NCBI GenBank assembly: GCA_002729725.1
Contig: PBYS01000124.1
Location: 1-62,839, forward strand
DNA: 62,839 bases
Direction of reading: 5' to 3'
Source of the DNA: Puniceicoccaceae bacterium
Lineage (GTDB): Bacteria; Verrucomicrobiota; Verrucomicrobiia; Opitutales; Coraliomargaritaceae
The position numbers were made by a program, and so were the translations under genes. Positions 54,241 to 62,839 of this stretch are shown here, piece after piece. A model generated the notes under the pieces. The model was not told where the DNA came from, ran no database searches, and was given only the letters and a program-made list of their open reading frames with translations. Every line of letters begins with the position of its first letter. Position 1 is the first letter of the stretch.

Positions 54241-54882
54241 CTAATCACGTAACAAGCGAAAGACCGCACGCAGCTTGGCGGGGTCTTTGATGCCGGGCTG
54301 GCTCTCGACACCGCTGTTGATATCAAGATGCTCGGCCGTCGTCGAGGCCACTGCGGAGCTGACGTTGTCGGGCGACAAGCCACCAGCCAGCACCCAGTGC
54401 GTCTGCGGGTGGGCTGCTTGGAGCTGATTGAAGCGTGCCCAATCGCCTACTTTTCCAGTGCCTCCGACTTGATTCTTTGCGAAGGTGTCGATCAGAATGC
54501 TGTCGGCATAGTTTAACATCGCGACGGGAAAGCAATCTTCCGGCGCCATGCGAGGTGCCAACCAGAGTCGCTCACGCCCCACCAACTGCGACCATGCGCG
54601 AAGCGTTGCCGTGTCTGTGTCGACGGGACAGTGAATCTGAAAATAATCGAAACCGGCATCGCGATAGCGCGCCAAATCCGCTGGATCGGTGGCGACGTCG
54701 ACCATCACCCGCTTGCCCACCGGCACGCGCGATGCGAGCTCACGCGCGCGCTCAAGACTAAGCCCGCGCGGTGATTTCGAATACATGATAAAGCCGCAGT
54801 AGTCTGCCCCGAGCGAAAGCGTCAAATCGACGTCTTCCTCTCGAGTCAGACCACAGACTTTAATTTGGAGCGTGCGCGCCAT
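54241..54882 (-). CDS. trpF: Phosphoribosylanthranilate isomerase
   Basis: 213 residues, the third step of tryptophan synthesis (PRA to CdRP). A TIM barrel: KVCGLTREEDVDLTLSLGADYCGFIMYSKSPRGLSLE carries the catalytic Cys (VCGLT), and GGLSPDNV with DINSGVES binds phosphate. The catalytic Asp should lie in ILIDTFAKNQVGGTG (D of LIDT). It stands apart from trpB, which is 5.5 kb away in the other direction, so the trp genes are dispersed. Confidence 0.93.
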   Translation of the reverse strand: MARTLQIKVCGLTREEDVDLTLSLGADYCGFIMYSKSPRGLSLERARELASRVPVGKRVMVDVATDPADLARYRDAGFDYFQIHCPVDTDTATLRAWSQLVGRERLWLAPRMAPEDCFPVAMLNYADSILIDTFAKNQVGGTGKVGDWARFNQLQAAHPQTHWVLAGGLSPDNVSSAVASTTAEHLDINSGVESQPGIKDPAKLRAVFRLLRD

Positions 54883-54919
54883 GGATTCTAGTTAAAACCA
54901 GCGTCTCTCGGAGCGAGAC

Positions 54920-55780
54920 TTACTGGCCGATCTTGATCAGCTCGACATCGAAGACTAAGGTGCCAGCAGGTGCACCGCCTTGTGGCTTGTCGCCATAAGC
55001 GAGCTTACCGGGAATCCAAAAACGGCGCTTTTCGCCTTCAACCATAAGTTGCACTCCTTCTGTCCAACCCGGGATCACTTGGTATAGACCAAAAGTCGCG
55101 GGAGCGCCACGCATGACTGAGCTGTCGAACATTTGACCGTCGGTGGTCCAACCAGTATAGTGCACGGTCACCATATCTTGCTTTTTGGGGTGCTGGCTAC
55201 CTGTGCCGGCAGAGAGCACACGCGAAGCGAGGCCGCTTTCACGAACTTCTGCATCTGCAGGTACGGCAGCGACATCCTCGGGGACCTTGGGTGGTTCGGG
55301 GGCTTTTTCAATACCGAGCAGCTCGACATCAAACACCAGCAAACCGCCGGGACGGCCACCGCCTGGATTTTCGCCATAGGCGAGCTCTGCAGGGATCCAG
55401 AAGCGGCGCTTTTCGCCAACAACCATCAACTGTAGACCTTCGGTCCAGCCCTTGATCACGCGATTGAGCGGGAAGCTAGTGGGTGAACCGCGCTTTACAG
55501 AACTATCGAACATTTGGCCGTCGGTAGTCCAGCCGCTGTAGTGCACCGTCACCGTATCGGCCGCTGCGGGCGATTCAGCGCCGGAGCCTGCAGTCAAAAC
55601 GCGCGAAGCGAGACCAGAAGCGGTGACTTCTGCGTCGGATGGAACGGAGTTTACGTCTTTAGGAGTTTCTAACATAGTATAGGTATCGTTTTCAGACGCG
55701 CTAGAGGTCAACGGAAAAGCGCAAAAGCTGCTGAGCAGTGCGGCACTGAATAAGAGGAGTCGATTTTTTGAAGGCTTCAT
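54920..55780 (-). CDS. Periplasmic peptidyl-prolyl isomerase with two FKBP domains
   Basis: 286 residues from the ATG at 55780, which gives the signal peptide RLLLFSAALLSSFCAFPLTSSASE. Two FKBP domains (about 45-155 and 175-285) are near copies of each other: VTVHYSGWTTDGQMFDSS and VTVHYTGWTTDGQMFDSS, then EKRRFWIPAELAYGENPGG and EKRRFWIPGKLAYGDKPQG, each ending in LVFDVELL or LVFDVELI. Both keep the usual active-site residues. The linker EAPEPPK-like stretch is Pro-rich. An in-gene duplication is evident. Confidence 0.93.
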   Translation of the reverse strand: MKPSKNRLLLFSAALLSSFCAFPLTSSASENDTYTMLETPKDVNSVPSDAEVTASGLASRVLTAGSGAESPAAADTVTVHYSGWTTDGQMFDSSVKRGSPTSFPLNRVIKGWTEGLQLMVVGEKRRFWIPAELAYGENPGGGRPGGLLVFDVELLGIEKAPEPPKVPEDVAAVPADAEVRESGLASRVLSAGTGSQHPKKQDMVTVHYTGWTTDGQMFDSSVMRGAPATFGLYQVIPGWTEGVQLMVEGEKRRFWIPGKLAYGDKPQGGAPAGTLVFDVELIKIGQ

Positions 55781-56066
55781 AAGTGGAATGAATCTGGTGA
55801 ATAGTCCGGGCAGGTTTATGTAAGTCTGACTCAATGGCAAATGTATGCGAAAAATATTACATAGATTCTTTTTAATCAGCGCCCCGCCCCACTCAGCAAT
55901 GGGACGATACCAATCGATTTCAAACGATTCGAATCTTTATAATAGACTCGCATCGAAAATACTGATTACTCAGAATGTGTAAACGCAATGCCTACAAGAC
56001 GATACAAATTGCACAAAACCTTACGTCCTTAACATCTGCTATGCACAGAAAGACACCCCCTTCAGA

Positions 56067-57965
56067 ATGTTGAGCGCCCGACTACCCCGTTTCAAACGCT
56101 TGACTAAGGTTTATGCCGACGCGAATCCCTTTATTCGGCTTCAGGCGCGGCTATTCCTAGGGCTCAATTGCCTACTCATCGCACTCGCGGTACTCAACCT
56201 AAGTCGATTTTTTTGGTTTCAACCACCACAGTTGGGCATACGGATCGGCTTCAATCTGATGATTGTAGTTGCCAGCTTGATTGCAGTCGGCATCGCATCG
56301 CGAGGACGATTAAAATTCGCAGGATCAATTCTGGCGCTCACATTGGTGCTGCCCATACACACGATCCTGCTAATGATGCCGGCGAACCAGTTCCTCGAGC
56401 CCTTGGGGGCTGCTTTTCAGCTCTTTGTGTTCGATATCTTTCTATTGTTTCTAACATTAATTTTCGCACACAAACGCAGTGCAGTGGTCTGCTTCGTCTT
56501 TATTTTACTGGGTAATATCAACCTCTATTATAAAACCCTGCAGAGTGAGCCAATCGCCGGCAGCTTAAACTTTGCCGCTCACAGCTTAGCGCGCGATGGC
56601 ATGCTTGCTTTCGTATTTTTCTTTGTCGCAGGCGTGATGCTGGTCGCCATTTTGCAAGCGACTGCGAAGCGCAGTGAAAAAGCACTCGCAGCGGTGGAGT
56701 CCATGAATGAAGAGCTGGAGAGCCGTGTCCAAGAGCGCACCCAGGAACTGGAAGCAGCTAGCAAAAAAGCTCACGCAGCCACACAGGCCAAGAGCGAATT
56801 TCTAGCGACCATGAGTCATGAAATCCGCACTCCACTCTTTGGCATCATTGCACATGCGGAACTGCTCAAAGATAAGAATCATAATTTCTCAGAGGAAAAC
56901 ATAAAAGATATCAATGCAATCGCCAACTCCAGCGACCTCCTACTCAGTCTGATTAATGACGTCTTGGACTTTTCTAAGATCGAAGCCAACCAGCTCAAGC
57001 TGGAAGCGCATACCTTCTCCCTCCAGCAGCTCATACAAGACTGCCTCGATTCTGTCACGCCCAACGCGACACAAAAAAAATTGTCGCTCTCTGACTCCAC
57101 CCATGCGCAAGAAGAGTTATTTTTGTCAGGCGATAGCATGCGACTCAAACAAGTGCTCTTAAACCTCTTGAGCAACGCCATTAAATTCACAGCGGAGGGT
57201 GGATCAGTCACTGTAAAGGCTCAGCTAGCAGAGCTAAAATCCAATCAAGCACAGGTCAACTTTTCAGTCGAGGACACAGGAATCGGCATGGACGCAAGTG
57301 CGCAAGACACGATCTTTAACCGCTTTACACAAGCGAACAGCTCCACCACCCGGCAATATGGCGGCACCGGCCTAGGGCTCGCGATCTGTTATCAATTAGT
57401 CCAAATGATGGGAGGCCAATTATCCGTAAAGAGTCAACTCGGCCAAGGCTCCACTTTTGCATTCCAACTCAGCTTTCCTGTCATTCCACAGGCCTCGGTG
57501 GCCGTGTCCCCTTCAAGCGCGAACTCAAGCGGCAACTATAGCCATTTTGAACAGCACATTTTAGTCGCTGAAGATAACCCGGCCAATCAATTCATCATCC
57601 GGCGCCAACTCGAATCTCTCGGCTGCACATGCCAAATAGTAGGCAACGGTGCCGAAGCGCTGGAAGCGCTGACTCAGGATGCCAATTTTGATCTAATCTT
57701 GATGGATCACCACATGCCGATCATGGATGGCCCGCAAGCGGCCCAGAAGCTTCGCGCATGGGAACAACTGACATCCCCCACGCAGCAACAACTCACAGCG
57801 AGTAAACTACCGATCATCGTGTTCACGGCCAATGTCATTGATAAGGATCGTTTTTCAGAAGACTACCCGCACATGACAGATTTCCTAATCAAGCCGCTTA
57901 AAATACAGCAATTACAAGACATGTTGCTCAAATATCATACAGCAGCAGGGCAAGTTTTGAGCTAA
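56067..57965 (+). CDS. Hybrid sensor histidine kinase with receiver domain
   Basis: 632 residues. Six or seven TM helices (about 25-205) form a membrane sensor without a large periplasmic domain. A coiled coil ([25 protein letters not shown]) leads to the HisKA domain with His251 in [11 protein letters not shown]. The HATPase domain has LLSNAIKFT (N box), VEDTGIGMD and [10 protein letters not shown] receiver domain (about 500-625) has [10 protein letters not shown], phospho-acceptor Asp547 in LILMDHHMP and Lys in FLIKPLKI. No Hpt domain is attached, so a separate phosphotransfer protein is expected. The signal sensed is unknown. Confidence 0.93.
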   Translation: MLSARLPRFKRLTKVYADANPFIRLQARLFLGLNCLLIALAVLNLSRFFWFQPPQLGIRIGFNLMIVVASLIAVGIASRGRLKFAGSILALTLVLPIHTILLMMPANQFLEPLGAAFQLFVFDIFLLFLTLIFAHKRSAVVCFVFILLGNINLYYKTLQSEPIAGSLNFAAHSLARDGMLAFVFFFVAGVMLVAILQATAKRSEKALAAVESMNEELESRVQERTQELEAASKKAHAATQAKSEFLATMSHEIRTPLFGIIAHAELLKDKNHNFSEENIKDINAIANSSDLLLSLINDVLDFSKIEANQLKLEAHTFSLQQLIQDCLDSVTPNATQKKLSLSDSTHAQEELFLSGDSMRLKQVLLNLLSNAIKFTAEGGSVTVKAQLAELKSNQAQVNFSVEDTGIGMDASAQDTIFNRFTQANSSTTRQYGGTGLGLAICYQLVQMMGGQLSVKSQLGQGSTFAFQLSFPVIPQASVAVSPSSANSSGNYSHFEQHILVAEDNPANQFIIRRQLESLGCTCQIVGNGAEALEALTQDANFDLILMDHHMPIMDGPQAAQKLRAWEQLTSPTQQQLTASKLPIIVFTANVIDKDRFSEDYPHMTDFLIKPLKIQQLQDMLLKYHTAAGQVLS

Positions 57966-58057
57966 CTCTCGCCGGTGACCGCAGAGGCGGCAGATATTTG
58001 TATCGCCCCGCATATACAACATTGCCAGCGGCATGCGGGCAAGCTATCGTGCCCCCG

Positions 58058-58276
58058 ATGAAGCTAGCACAAGGACAAATTTGGAAGACCTCACCGGACG
58101 TACATAGCCATGGCGGCGATGCGGTCTACCTACGCATCGTAAAATTGGAACGTCTCGCAGTTACCTATAAAGAAATGCTCGAGCCCAACACTAAAGACGG
58201 CACGCACAAAGACACCACAAAGAAGATCTTTTGTCGCTTGATTAAGAATGCCGAACTGGTCAGCGATGAGCTGTAA
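58058..58276 (+). CDS. Small conserved-looking protein, function unknown
   Basis: 72 residues beginning MKLAQGQIWKTSPDVHSHGGDAVYL and ending ELVSDEL. No recognised domain; hydrophilic with a single short beta-like segment (AVYLRIVKLERLAVTYK). The start at 58058 was preferred to one 60 nt upstream because the leading residues there are low-complexity. It lies 92 nt after the histidine kinase gene on the same strand. Confidence 0.6.
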   Translation: MKLAQGQIWKTSPDVHSHGGDAVYLRIVKLERLAVTYKEMLEPNTKDGTHKDTTKKIFCRLIKNAELVSDEL

Positions 58277-58320
58277 ACACTGAGCGCGACTGCTTTAAAC
58301 GTTTTTAGTCAGACTTCAGA

Positions 58321-58698
58321 ATGCAGATCCAACGTGGAGAGATTTTCACCCGAACCATGACCGGGCGTTGCCCGAACTGTGGGCATTTTGGAATTTTCAA
58401 AAATTGGTTTCGACTCAACAAGCGCTGCCCCAGTTGCGAGATGGAGCTAGAAAAAGAGGAGTCCGGATTTTATTTTGGAACCACCTCGATCGGCTACGTG
58501 CTGGCGATTGTCATAGTGATTATCCCCGTTTGCATACTCGTCGTCATGAACATGCTCAACATGTGGCTGGGCGTCGCCATCGCGATCCTAGGCTCGACCT
58601 TGCTGTGCACCCTGCTCTACCCGATCATGCTCTGCTGGGTGATCATGCTCTACTATGTGGTCCAAGCAGAAGAGCTGCCCAAAAACCAGAAAAAGTAA
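58321..58698 (+). CDS. DUF983 family membrane protein
   Basis: 125 residues. An N-terminal zinc-ribbon-like motif (RCPNCGHFGIF, then RCPSCEMELEKEESGFYFG) is followed by two or three TM helices (YVLAIVIVIIPVCILVVMNML; GVAIAILGSTLLCTLLYPIMLCWVIMLYY). DUF983 proteins appear in many bacteria; their role is unknown. It lies 2 nt before the next gene. Confidence 0.9.
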   Translation: MQIQRGEIFTRTMTGRCPNCGHFGIFKNWFRLNKRCPSCEMELEKEESGFYFGTTSIGYVLAIVIVIIPVCILVVMNMLNMWLGVAIAILGSTLLCTLLYPIMLCWVIMLYYVVQAEELPKNQKK

Positions 58699-58700
58699 GT

Positions 58701-59648
58701 ATGCCAGTTCAGTTTAAACATCGTAAGACAGGTGCCCCACTTGTCCCAGCATGTGTGAAAGAAGCAGCAAACACACTATTGCCGGCCCAAGCATGGCAGG
58801 CGATTGCGGAGCAGCACCGCCAACGCGCTGAAAAATGGACGACCCCCTACCGTGCACGACGGGCCGCACGGCAGATGCACCCAATCTATGACTTTCTATT
58901 CATCTACTATCGCAACAAGCCCTCTCAACTCGAGGCCTGGCACCCGGGCCTAGGCATCGGCTTGCAAGAGGCGCCGCTCGGCGATACGTATAAGTCAAAG
59001 CACTACAGCTGCCAGAATGGGATCACACGCTTGGATCCGGCGCTGATGACTGATTCGACGCGTCACCGCATGGAGATGGTAGAGCGCCTCTGTCAGGCAG
59101 TCAAAGAACGGCCGCCCGCCTTTGGCTGCTTTGGCATGCACGAATGGGCCATGGTTTACCAAGGAGATGCCAACGGCGAAGTTCGCCATGGCGAGCGCTT
59201 GCCCTTGCGCCTCTCGCAACAGGCAACGGATGCCTACGTCCGCAGTCGGCCGATCCAATGCACTCACTTCGATGCCTTCCGTTTTTTCAGCCCCGGTGCG
59301 AAAGCATTTAATCGCATCCAACCGAGTAAAGACAGTCGCATAGAAAACGAGCAATGCGGCTGCTTGCACACCAACATGGATCTATATAAACTGGCGGCTC
59401 AGTGCATGCCCTGGATCGGGTCAGAGCTGCTGTGGCAGTGCTTCCATTTTGCAGTCGGCGCCCGCCAGTTGGACATGCAAGCCAGTCCTTATGACTGTAG
59501 CTCACTCGGCTTTGAACCCATCAAAGTGGAAACCCCCAGCGGCAAACTCGAATACGAGCGCCGCCAGCGCGCGCTCAGTGAGGCCGCACAGCCCTTGCGA
59601 GATGAACTCATCGCGCGGCTACAAGCAGTGCTGCAAACAGAATCGTAG
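58701..59648 (+). CDS. Conserved protein sometimes annotated as 3-methyladenine DNA glycosylase
   Basis: 315 residues, soluble. The region RAEKWTTPYRARRAARQMHPIYDFLFIYYRNKPSQLEAWHPG and a later FGCFGMHEWAMVYQ are conserved in a family that several genomes label 3-methyladenine DNA glycosylase, without the classic HhH glycosylase motif visible here. The label is therefore uncertain. The start was placed at 58701, just after the DUF983 stop; earlier starts in the frame overlap that gene. Confidence 0.7.
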   Translation: MPVQFKHRKTGAPLVPACVKEAANTLLPAQAWQAIAEQHRQRAEKWTTPYRARRAARQMHPIYDFLFIYYRNKPSQLEAWHPGLGIGLQEAPLGDTYKSKHYSCQNGITRLDPALMTDSTRHRMEMVERLCQAVKERPPAFGCFGMHEWAMVYQGDANGEVRHGERLPLRLSQQATDAYVRSRPIQCTHFDAFRFFSPGAKAFNRIQPSKDSRIENEQCGCLHTNMDLYKLAAQCMPWIGSELLWQCFHFAVGARQLDMQASPYDCSSLGFEPIKVETPSGKLEYERRQRALSEAAQPLRDELIARLQAVLQTES

Positions 59649-59780
59649 CTCTAATTAGCAGTGCTTCCGCAGGACAGCGACTACTAGTACCAGCAAAGCC
59701 GCCTAATAGCTCACCGATATTTAAAATCTAGCATGGTCGAAAACTGCAATTTCGATTCAATCCAGACTGAGAATAAGACC

Positions 59781-60992
59781 ATGAGTGACTATTTTAAAAC
59801 GACTCCCAACGAGGCGGGTGAATTCGGAGAATTCGGCGGCAGCTATATCCCGGAGCAATTGCAAAAAGAGATGGATGCAATCACAGATGCATACTACAGC
59901 ATCAGCAAATCGCACGCCTTCATTTCGGAGCTACGCAGCATTCGTAAACACTTTCAAGGCCGCCCCACGCCCGTGTATTTCTGTCAGCGCCTCTCAGAAC
60001 TGGTTGGCGGACGCATTTACTTAAAGCGCGAGGATCTCAATCACACCGGCGCCCACAAGCTAAACCATTGCATGGGCGAAGCTCTGCTGGCCAAGCATCT
60101 CGGCAAAAAACGCTTAATTGCAGAAACAGGTGCGGGGCAGCATGGTGTCGCCTTGGCCACGGCAGCCGCCTATTTCGGTCTCGAGTGCGAGATTCATATG
60201 GGCGAAGTCGATATTGCGAAAGAGCACCCCAATGTGGTGCGTATGAAAATCCTAGGCGCCGAAGTGGTCCCCGTCCCCCATGGTCTCAAAACACTCAAAG
60301 AAGCCGTGGATTCCGCATTTGAAGCCTACCTGAAAGACCCCATCAATACCATCTATTGCATTGGCTCTGTAGTGGGGCCGCACCCATTTCCCATGATGGT
60401 GCGCGAGTTCCAACGAGTCATCGGTATTGAAGCGCGCGAACAATTCCTCGAAATGACCGGGGAACTGCCCGACAACGTAATCGCCTGTGTCGGGGGTGGT
60501 AGTAACGCGATGGGAATCTTCTCAGCCTTTCTTAAAGATTCTGAATGTGCCCTTCACGCGGTCGAACCTGCTGGTCTATCCTACAAGCCAGGCGAGCATG
60601 CTTGCACCATGAAATTTGGCACACCAGGCATCATCCATGGGTTTAAATGCAAACTCTTACAAGACAAAGACGGCGCGCCAGCTCCGATCTACTCCGTTGC
60701 CAGCGGCCTCGACTATCCCGGCATCGGCCCCGAGCACTGCATGCTCGAGGCCCAAGGCCGCGTCAACTATGTCGACGCCAACGATAAGGAGAGCATCGAT
60801 GCGTTTTATACTTTGAGCCGCCTGGAAGGCATCATCCCTGCGCTCGAAAGCGCACACGCGGTCGCCTATGGCATGAAGCTCGCGCAAGAGAAACCACGCG
60901 AGTCTATCTTAATCAATCTGAGTGGGCGCGGCGATAAGGACATCGACTTCATTGTCGATCAGTATGGCTTGCCTGAAGATGAGACAGCGTAG
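59781..60992 (+). CDS. trpB: Tryptophan synthase beta chain
   Basis: 403 residues. The PLP lysine lies in [41 protein letters not shown], an exact TrpB1-type motif. The phosphate site GGGSNAMG and the C-terminal NLSGRGDKD are complete, as is the [11 protein letters not shown] catalytic segment. Converts indole and serine to tryptophan. No trpA follows, so the alpha subunit is encoded elsewhere. The start at 59781 (MSDYFKTT) was preferred to an ATG at 59733. Confidence 0.95.
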   Translation: MSDYFKTTPNEAGEFGEFGGSYIPEQLQKEMDAITDAYYSISKSHAFISELRSIRKHFQGRPTPVYFCQRLSELVGGRIYLKREDLNHTGAHKLNHCMGEALLAKHLGKKRLIAETGAGQHGVALATAAAYFGLECEIHMGEVDIAKEHPNVVRMKILGAEVVPVPHGLKTLKEAVDSAFEAYLKDPINTIYCIGSVVGPHPFPMMVREFQRVIGIEAREQFLEMTGELPDNVIACVGGGSNAMGIFSAFLKDSECALHAVEPAGLSYKPGEHACTMKFGTPGIIHGFKCKLLQDKDGAPAPIYSVASGLDYPGIGPEHCMLEAQGRVNYVDANDKESIDAFYTLSRLEGIIPALESAHAVAYGMKLAQEKPRESILINLSGRGDKDIDFIVDQYGLPEDETA

Positions 60993-61010
60993 CCAGATTC
61001 AGTCCCACCT

Positions 61011-62705
61011 CTAGATCTCGAAATCGTGACTTTTCGCCTCGCCCGCACCACTGGGGATGTGGATTTCGGCCACCATATCTTGAACATGTTGCGGGGCATC
61101 CCCGGTGAATGCTTTCACACTAAAGGCGACTGCAAAGTTGAGCAACATACCGACAAAGCCGATACCCTCAGGCGTGATACCGAAGAGCAGTTGTTCATCA
61201 TGCCCACCTAAGAATTGGAAGTATACGATGTAACCGATCGTGAAACTAATGCCCGCCAGCATGCCCGAAATCGCACCGACCTTATTCATCTTCTTAGAAA
61301 AGATACCGATCAACAATGTTGGAAAAAACGAAGAAGCAGCGAGGCCAAATGCGAAAGCCACGGTCTTGGCGATGAAGGCCGAAGGCGGATTGATCCCAAA
61401 GTAAGCAGCCACCCCTAAGGCAATGAAAGAAGCCGCGCGCGCGTAATTGACCTCCTCGCGATCGCTCAAGTCGGGCTTCACGATCTTCTTCATCAAATCG
61501 TGCGAAATCGAAGTCGAAAGCACCAATAACAGGCCTGCCGCCGTCGACAACGCGGCCGCGATACAGCCCGCCATCAGCAGTGCGATCACCCACATCGGCA
61601 AGCCAGCCATATAGGGATTGGCCATCACCATGATGTCATTACCAAACCACAACTCATTGGGATTCGAGTCGTCAGCCTTGCTTGCCAATAAGCGCTCGCC
61701 ATGCAAGCCGATGCGCTGATTTTCGGGCGCATCATAGCTGGGATAGACGGGGCTTTTACTTTGAAACACAGTAAACGTGCCCGCCTCCGATTTGCCGGGG
61801 CCTGAATATTGAATCCGACCATCCCCATTTTTATCCACCCACGCCATTTGCCCCGTGGCTTCGAAATCATAAAACCATGCGGGCGCTTCCGTATAGGCGG
61901 TGCCGTTCAGCTTCTCGATCAAGTTCACTCGCGAAAAGGCGCCAATCGTGGGTGCGGTCAGGTAAATCACGGCAATAAAGCTAAGCGTCCATGCCGCCGA
62001 GCGACGCACCGAACGCACATTTTTAACCGTAAAGAAGCGCACAATCACGTGTGGCAGACCGGCCGTGCCACACATCAATGCCGCAGTGATACAAAACATA
62101 TTGATGGTGGATAGCTTGCCAGATGTATATTCGCGAAAGCCGAGCTCGGTATTGATATTGTTCAGCTTCTCTAAAAAGGGCACCACGGGCTCGCTGCCGA
62201 CATAGTTACCGATCAAACCTAGTTGCGGAATGACATTACCCGTGAGTGTCATGGCGATATAGATCGCTGGAATCGTATACGCAAAAGCCATCACACAATA
62301 TTGAGCCACCTGAGTATACGTAATGCCCTTCATACCACCGAGGCCCGCATAGGCAAACACGATCGCCGCGCCGATGATCACACCAAAGGGAATACTAATG
62401 CCGAACAACTGCGAAAACACCACACCGACCCCGCGCATTTGCCCCATGATATATGTCATACAAATAAAGATCGCACACACGACCGCCACCCCCCGCGCCA
62501 GCTTGGAGTAATAACGATCACCGATAAAATCTGGCACCGTAGCCTTACCAAACTTGCGCAAATACGGCACCATCAACACGGTCAATAAGACGAAGCCCCC
62601 GGTCCAGCCCATCAAGAAACGCGAAGCATCGTAACCACTGATCGCGACCGTGCCTGCCATCGAGATGAAAGTCGCCGCCGACATCCAATCGGCCGCCGTC
62701 GCCAT
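61011..62705 (-). CDS. Sodium/solute symporter (SSS family, acetate/VC2705-like), 5' end not intact
   Basis: 564 residues from the first ATG. Family motifs are [20 protein letters not shown] near the start, [35 protein letters not shown] and [19 protein letters not shown] hydrophilic insert ([14 protein letters not shown]) is common in the VC2705 group. Coding similarity continues upstream of the ATG as [14 protein letters not shown], up to a TAG stop at 62811-62813, with no ATG, GTG or TTG between. The first TM helix expected before EYYTAGGG is absent from all three frames. Confidence 0.85.
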   Translation of the reverse strand: MATAADWMSAATFISMAGTVAISGYDASRFLMGWTGGFVLLTVLMVPYLRKFGKATVPDFIGDRYYSKLARGVAVVCAIFICMTYIMGQMRGVGVVFSQLFGISIPFGVIIGAAIVFAYAGLGGMKGITYTQVAQYCVMAFAYTIPAIYIAMTLTGNVIPQLGLIGNYVGSEPVVPFLEKLNNINTELGFREYTSGKLSTINMFCITAALMCGTAGLPHVIVRFFTVKNVRSVRRSAAWTLSFIAVIYLTAPTIGAFSRVNLIEKLNGTAYTEAPAWFYDFEATGQMAWVDKNGDGRIQYSGPGKSEAGTFTVFQSKSPVYPSYDAPENQRIGLHGERLLASKADDSNPNELWFGNDIMVMANPYMAGLPMWVIALLMAGCIAAALSTAAGLLLVLSTSISHDLMKKIVKPDLSDREEVNYARAASFIALGVAAYFGINPPSAFIAKTVAFAFGLAASSFFPTLLIGIFSKKMNKVGAISGMLAGISFTIGYIVYFQFLGGHDEQLLFGITPEGIGFVGMLLNFAVAFSVKAFTGDAPQHVQDMVAEIHIPSGAGEAKSHDFEI

Positions 62706-62839
62706 ACCATTGGCAAAGGGCGAAACACCCCCACCTGCCGTGTAATATTCTTTACCTGAATTCGTGAGATAAATTCTATTAAAAGAGTGGAACCTGTTGG
62801 GGTTCAGTGGCTAAAGTAGCCTTAAACAAATAAAACCGA

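Overview
The window is Gram-negative chromosomal DNA. It carries a complete ExbB/ExbD/TonB energising system, a TonB-dependent outer-membrane receptor, lipoprotein and Tat signal peptides, and tandem periplasmic FKBP domains. The DUF3450-ExbB-ExbB-ExbD-TonB-TPR gene order, the Sua5-type enzyme and the general style of the proteins suggest a marine heterotroph, possibly Verrucomicrobiota of the Opitutae/Coraliomargarita type. That placement is an inference, because no rRNA gene is present.

Layout. 0-0.8 kb: the tail of a reverse transcriptase cut by the window edge, then rpsR with its terminator. 0.86-7.3 kb: a Sua5 gene, then a TonB-energising operon (DUF3450 protein, long ExbB, short ExbB, ExbD, TonB, TPR protein). 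7.4-11.7 kb: DUF3891 protein, RidA, MFS transporter and a Tat-exported PhoD-like phosphatase. 11.7-16.2 kb: a patchy, partly AT-rich accessory block with a small XRE regulator, short flanking repeats, and an Rhs protein that ends exactly at a Hint (autoprocessing) domain, with a small possible immunity gene behind it. 16.5-44.4 kb: a large catabolic island (below). 44.4-46.6 kb: ZIP transporter, TIGR01212 radical SAM protein, GIY-YIG protein. 46.8-54.0 kb: a defence/mobile block bounded by tRNA-Ile(CAT) on one side and a broken tRNA-Thr fragment on the other. It holds an ISAs1-type IS with a DruA-like N-terminal domain, a truncated OLD-type ATPase, hsdS, a KilA-N gene and hsdM, but no hsdR. 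54.2-62.8 kb: trpF, a two-domain FKBP isomerase, a hybrid histidine kinase, small conserved proteins, trpB, and a sodium/solute symporter whose 5' end is not intact.

The central island looks like one uptake and degradation system for an amide- or ring-nitrogen-containing compound. Two long gene blocks diverge near 24.5 kb. The leftward block encodes a c-type cytochrome, a THI5-like binding lipoprotein, a CodA-like deaminase, a DUF2165 membrane protein, an amidohydrolase, a creatininase-like protein that has lost its metal ligands, an intact creatininase, and an exported amidohydrolase. The rightward block encodes an FAD-linked oxidoreductase, a CocE-type hydrolase, an ABC ATPase and permease, a THI5-like lipoprotein, a second FAD-linked oxidoreductase, a TonB-dependent receptor and a third THI5-like lipoprotein. 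Further right are a fourth THI5-like protein, a second exported amidohydrolase, an MFS transporter, an FAH-family hydrolase, an amidase, a BASS-type transporter and an acetamidase/formamidase.

A possible unifying signal is a -24/-12 (sigma-54-type) promoter motif with exact GG-N10-GC spacing. It lies upstream of six of these transcription units and, in a weaker form, a seventh. That would tie the island to nitrogen-source control. The substrate cannot be read from the sequence.
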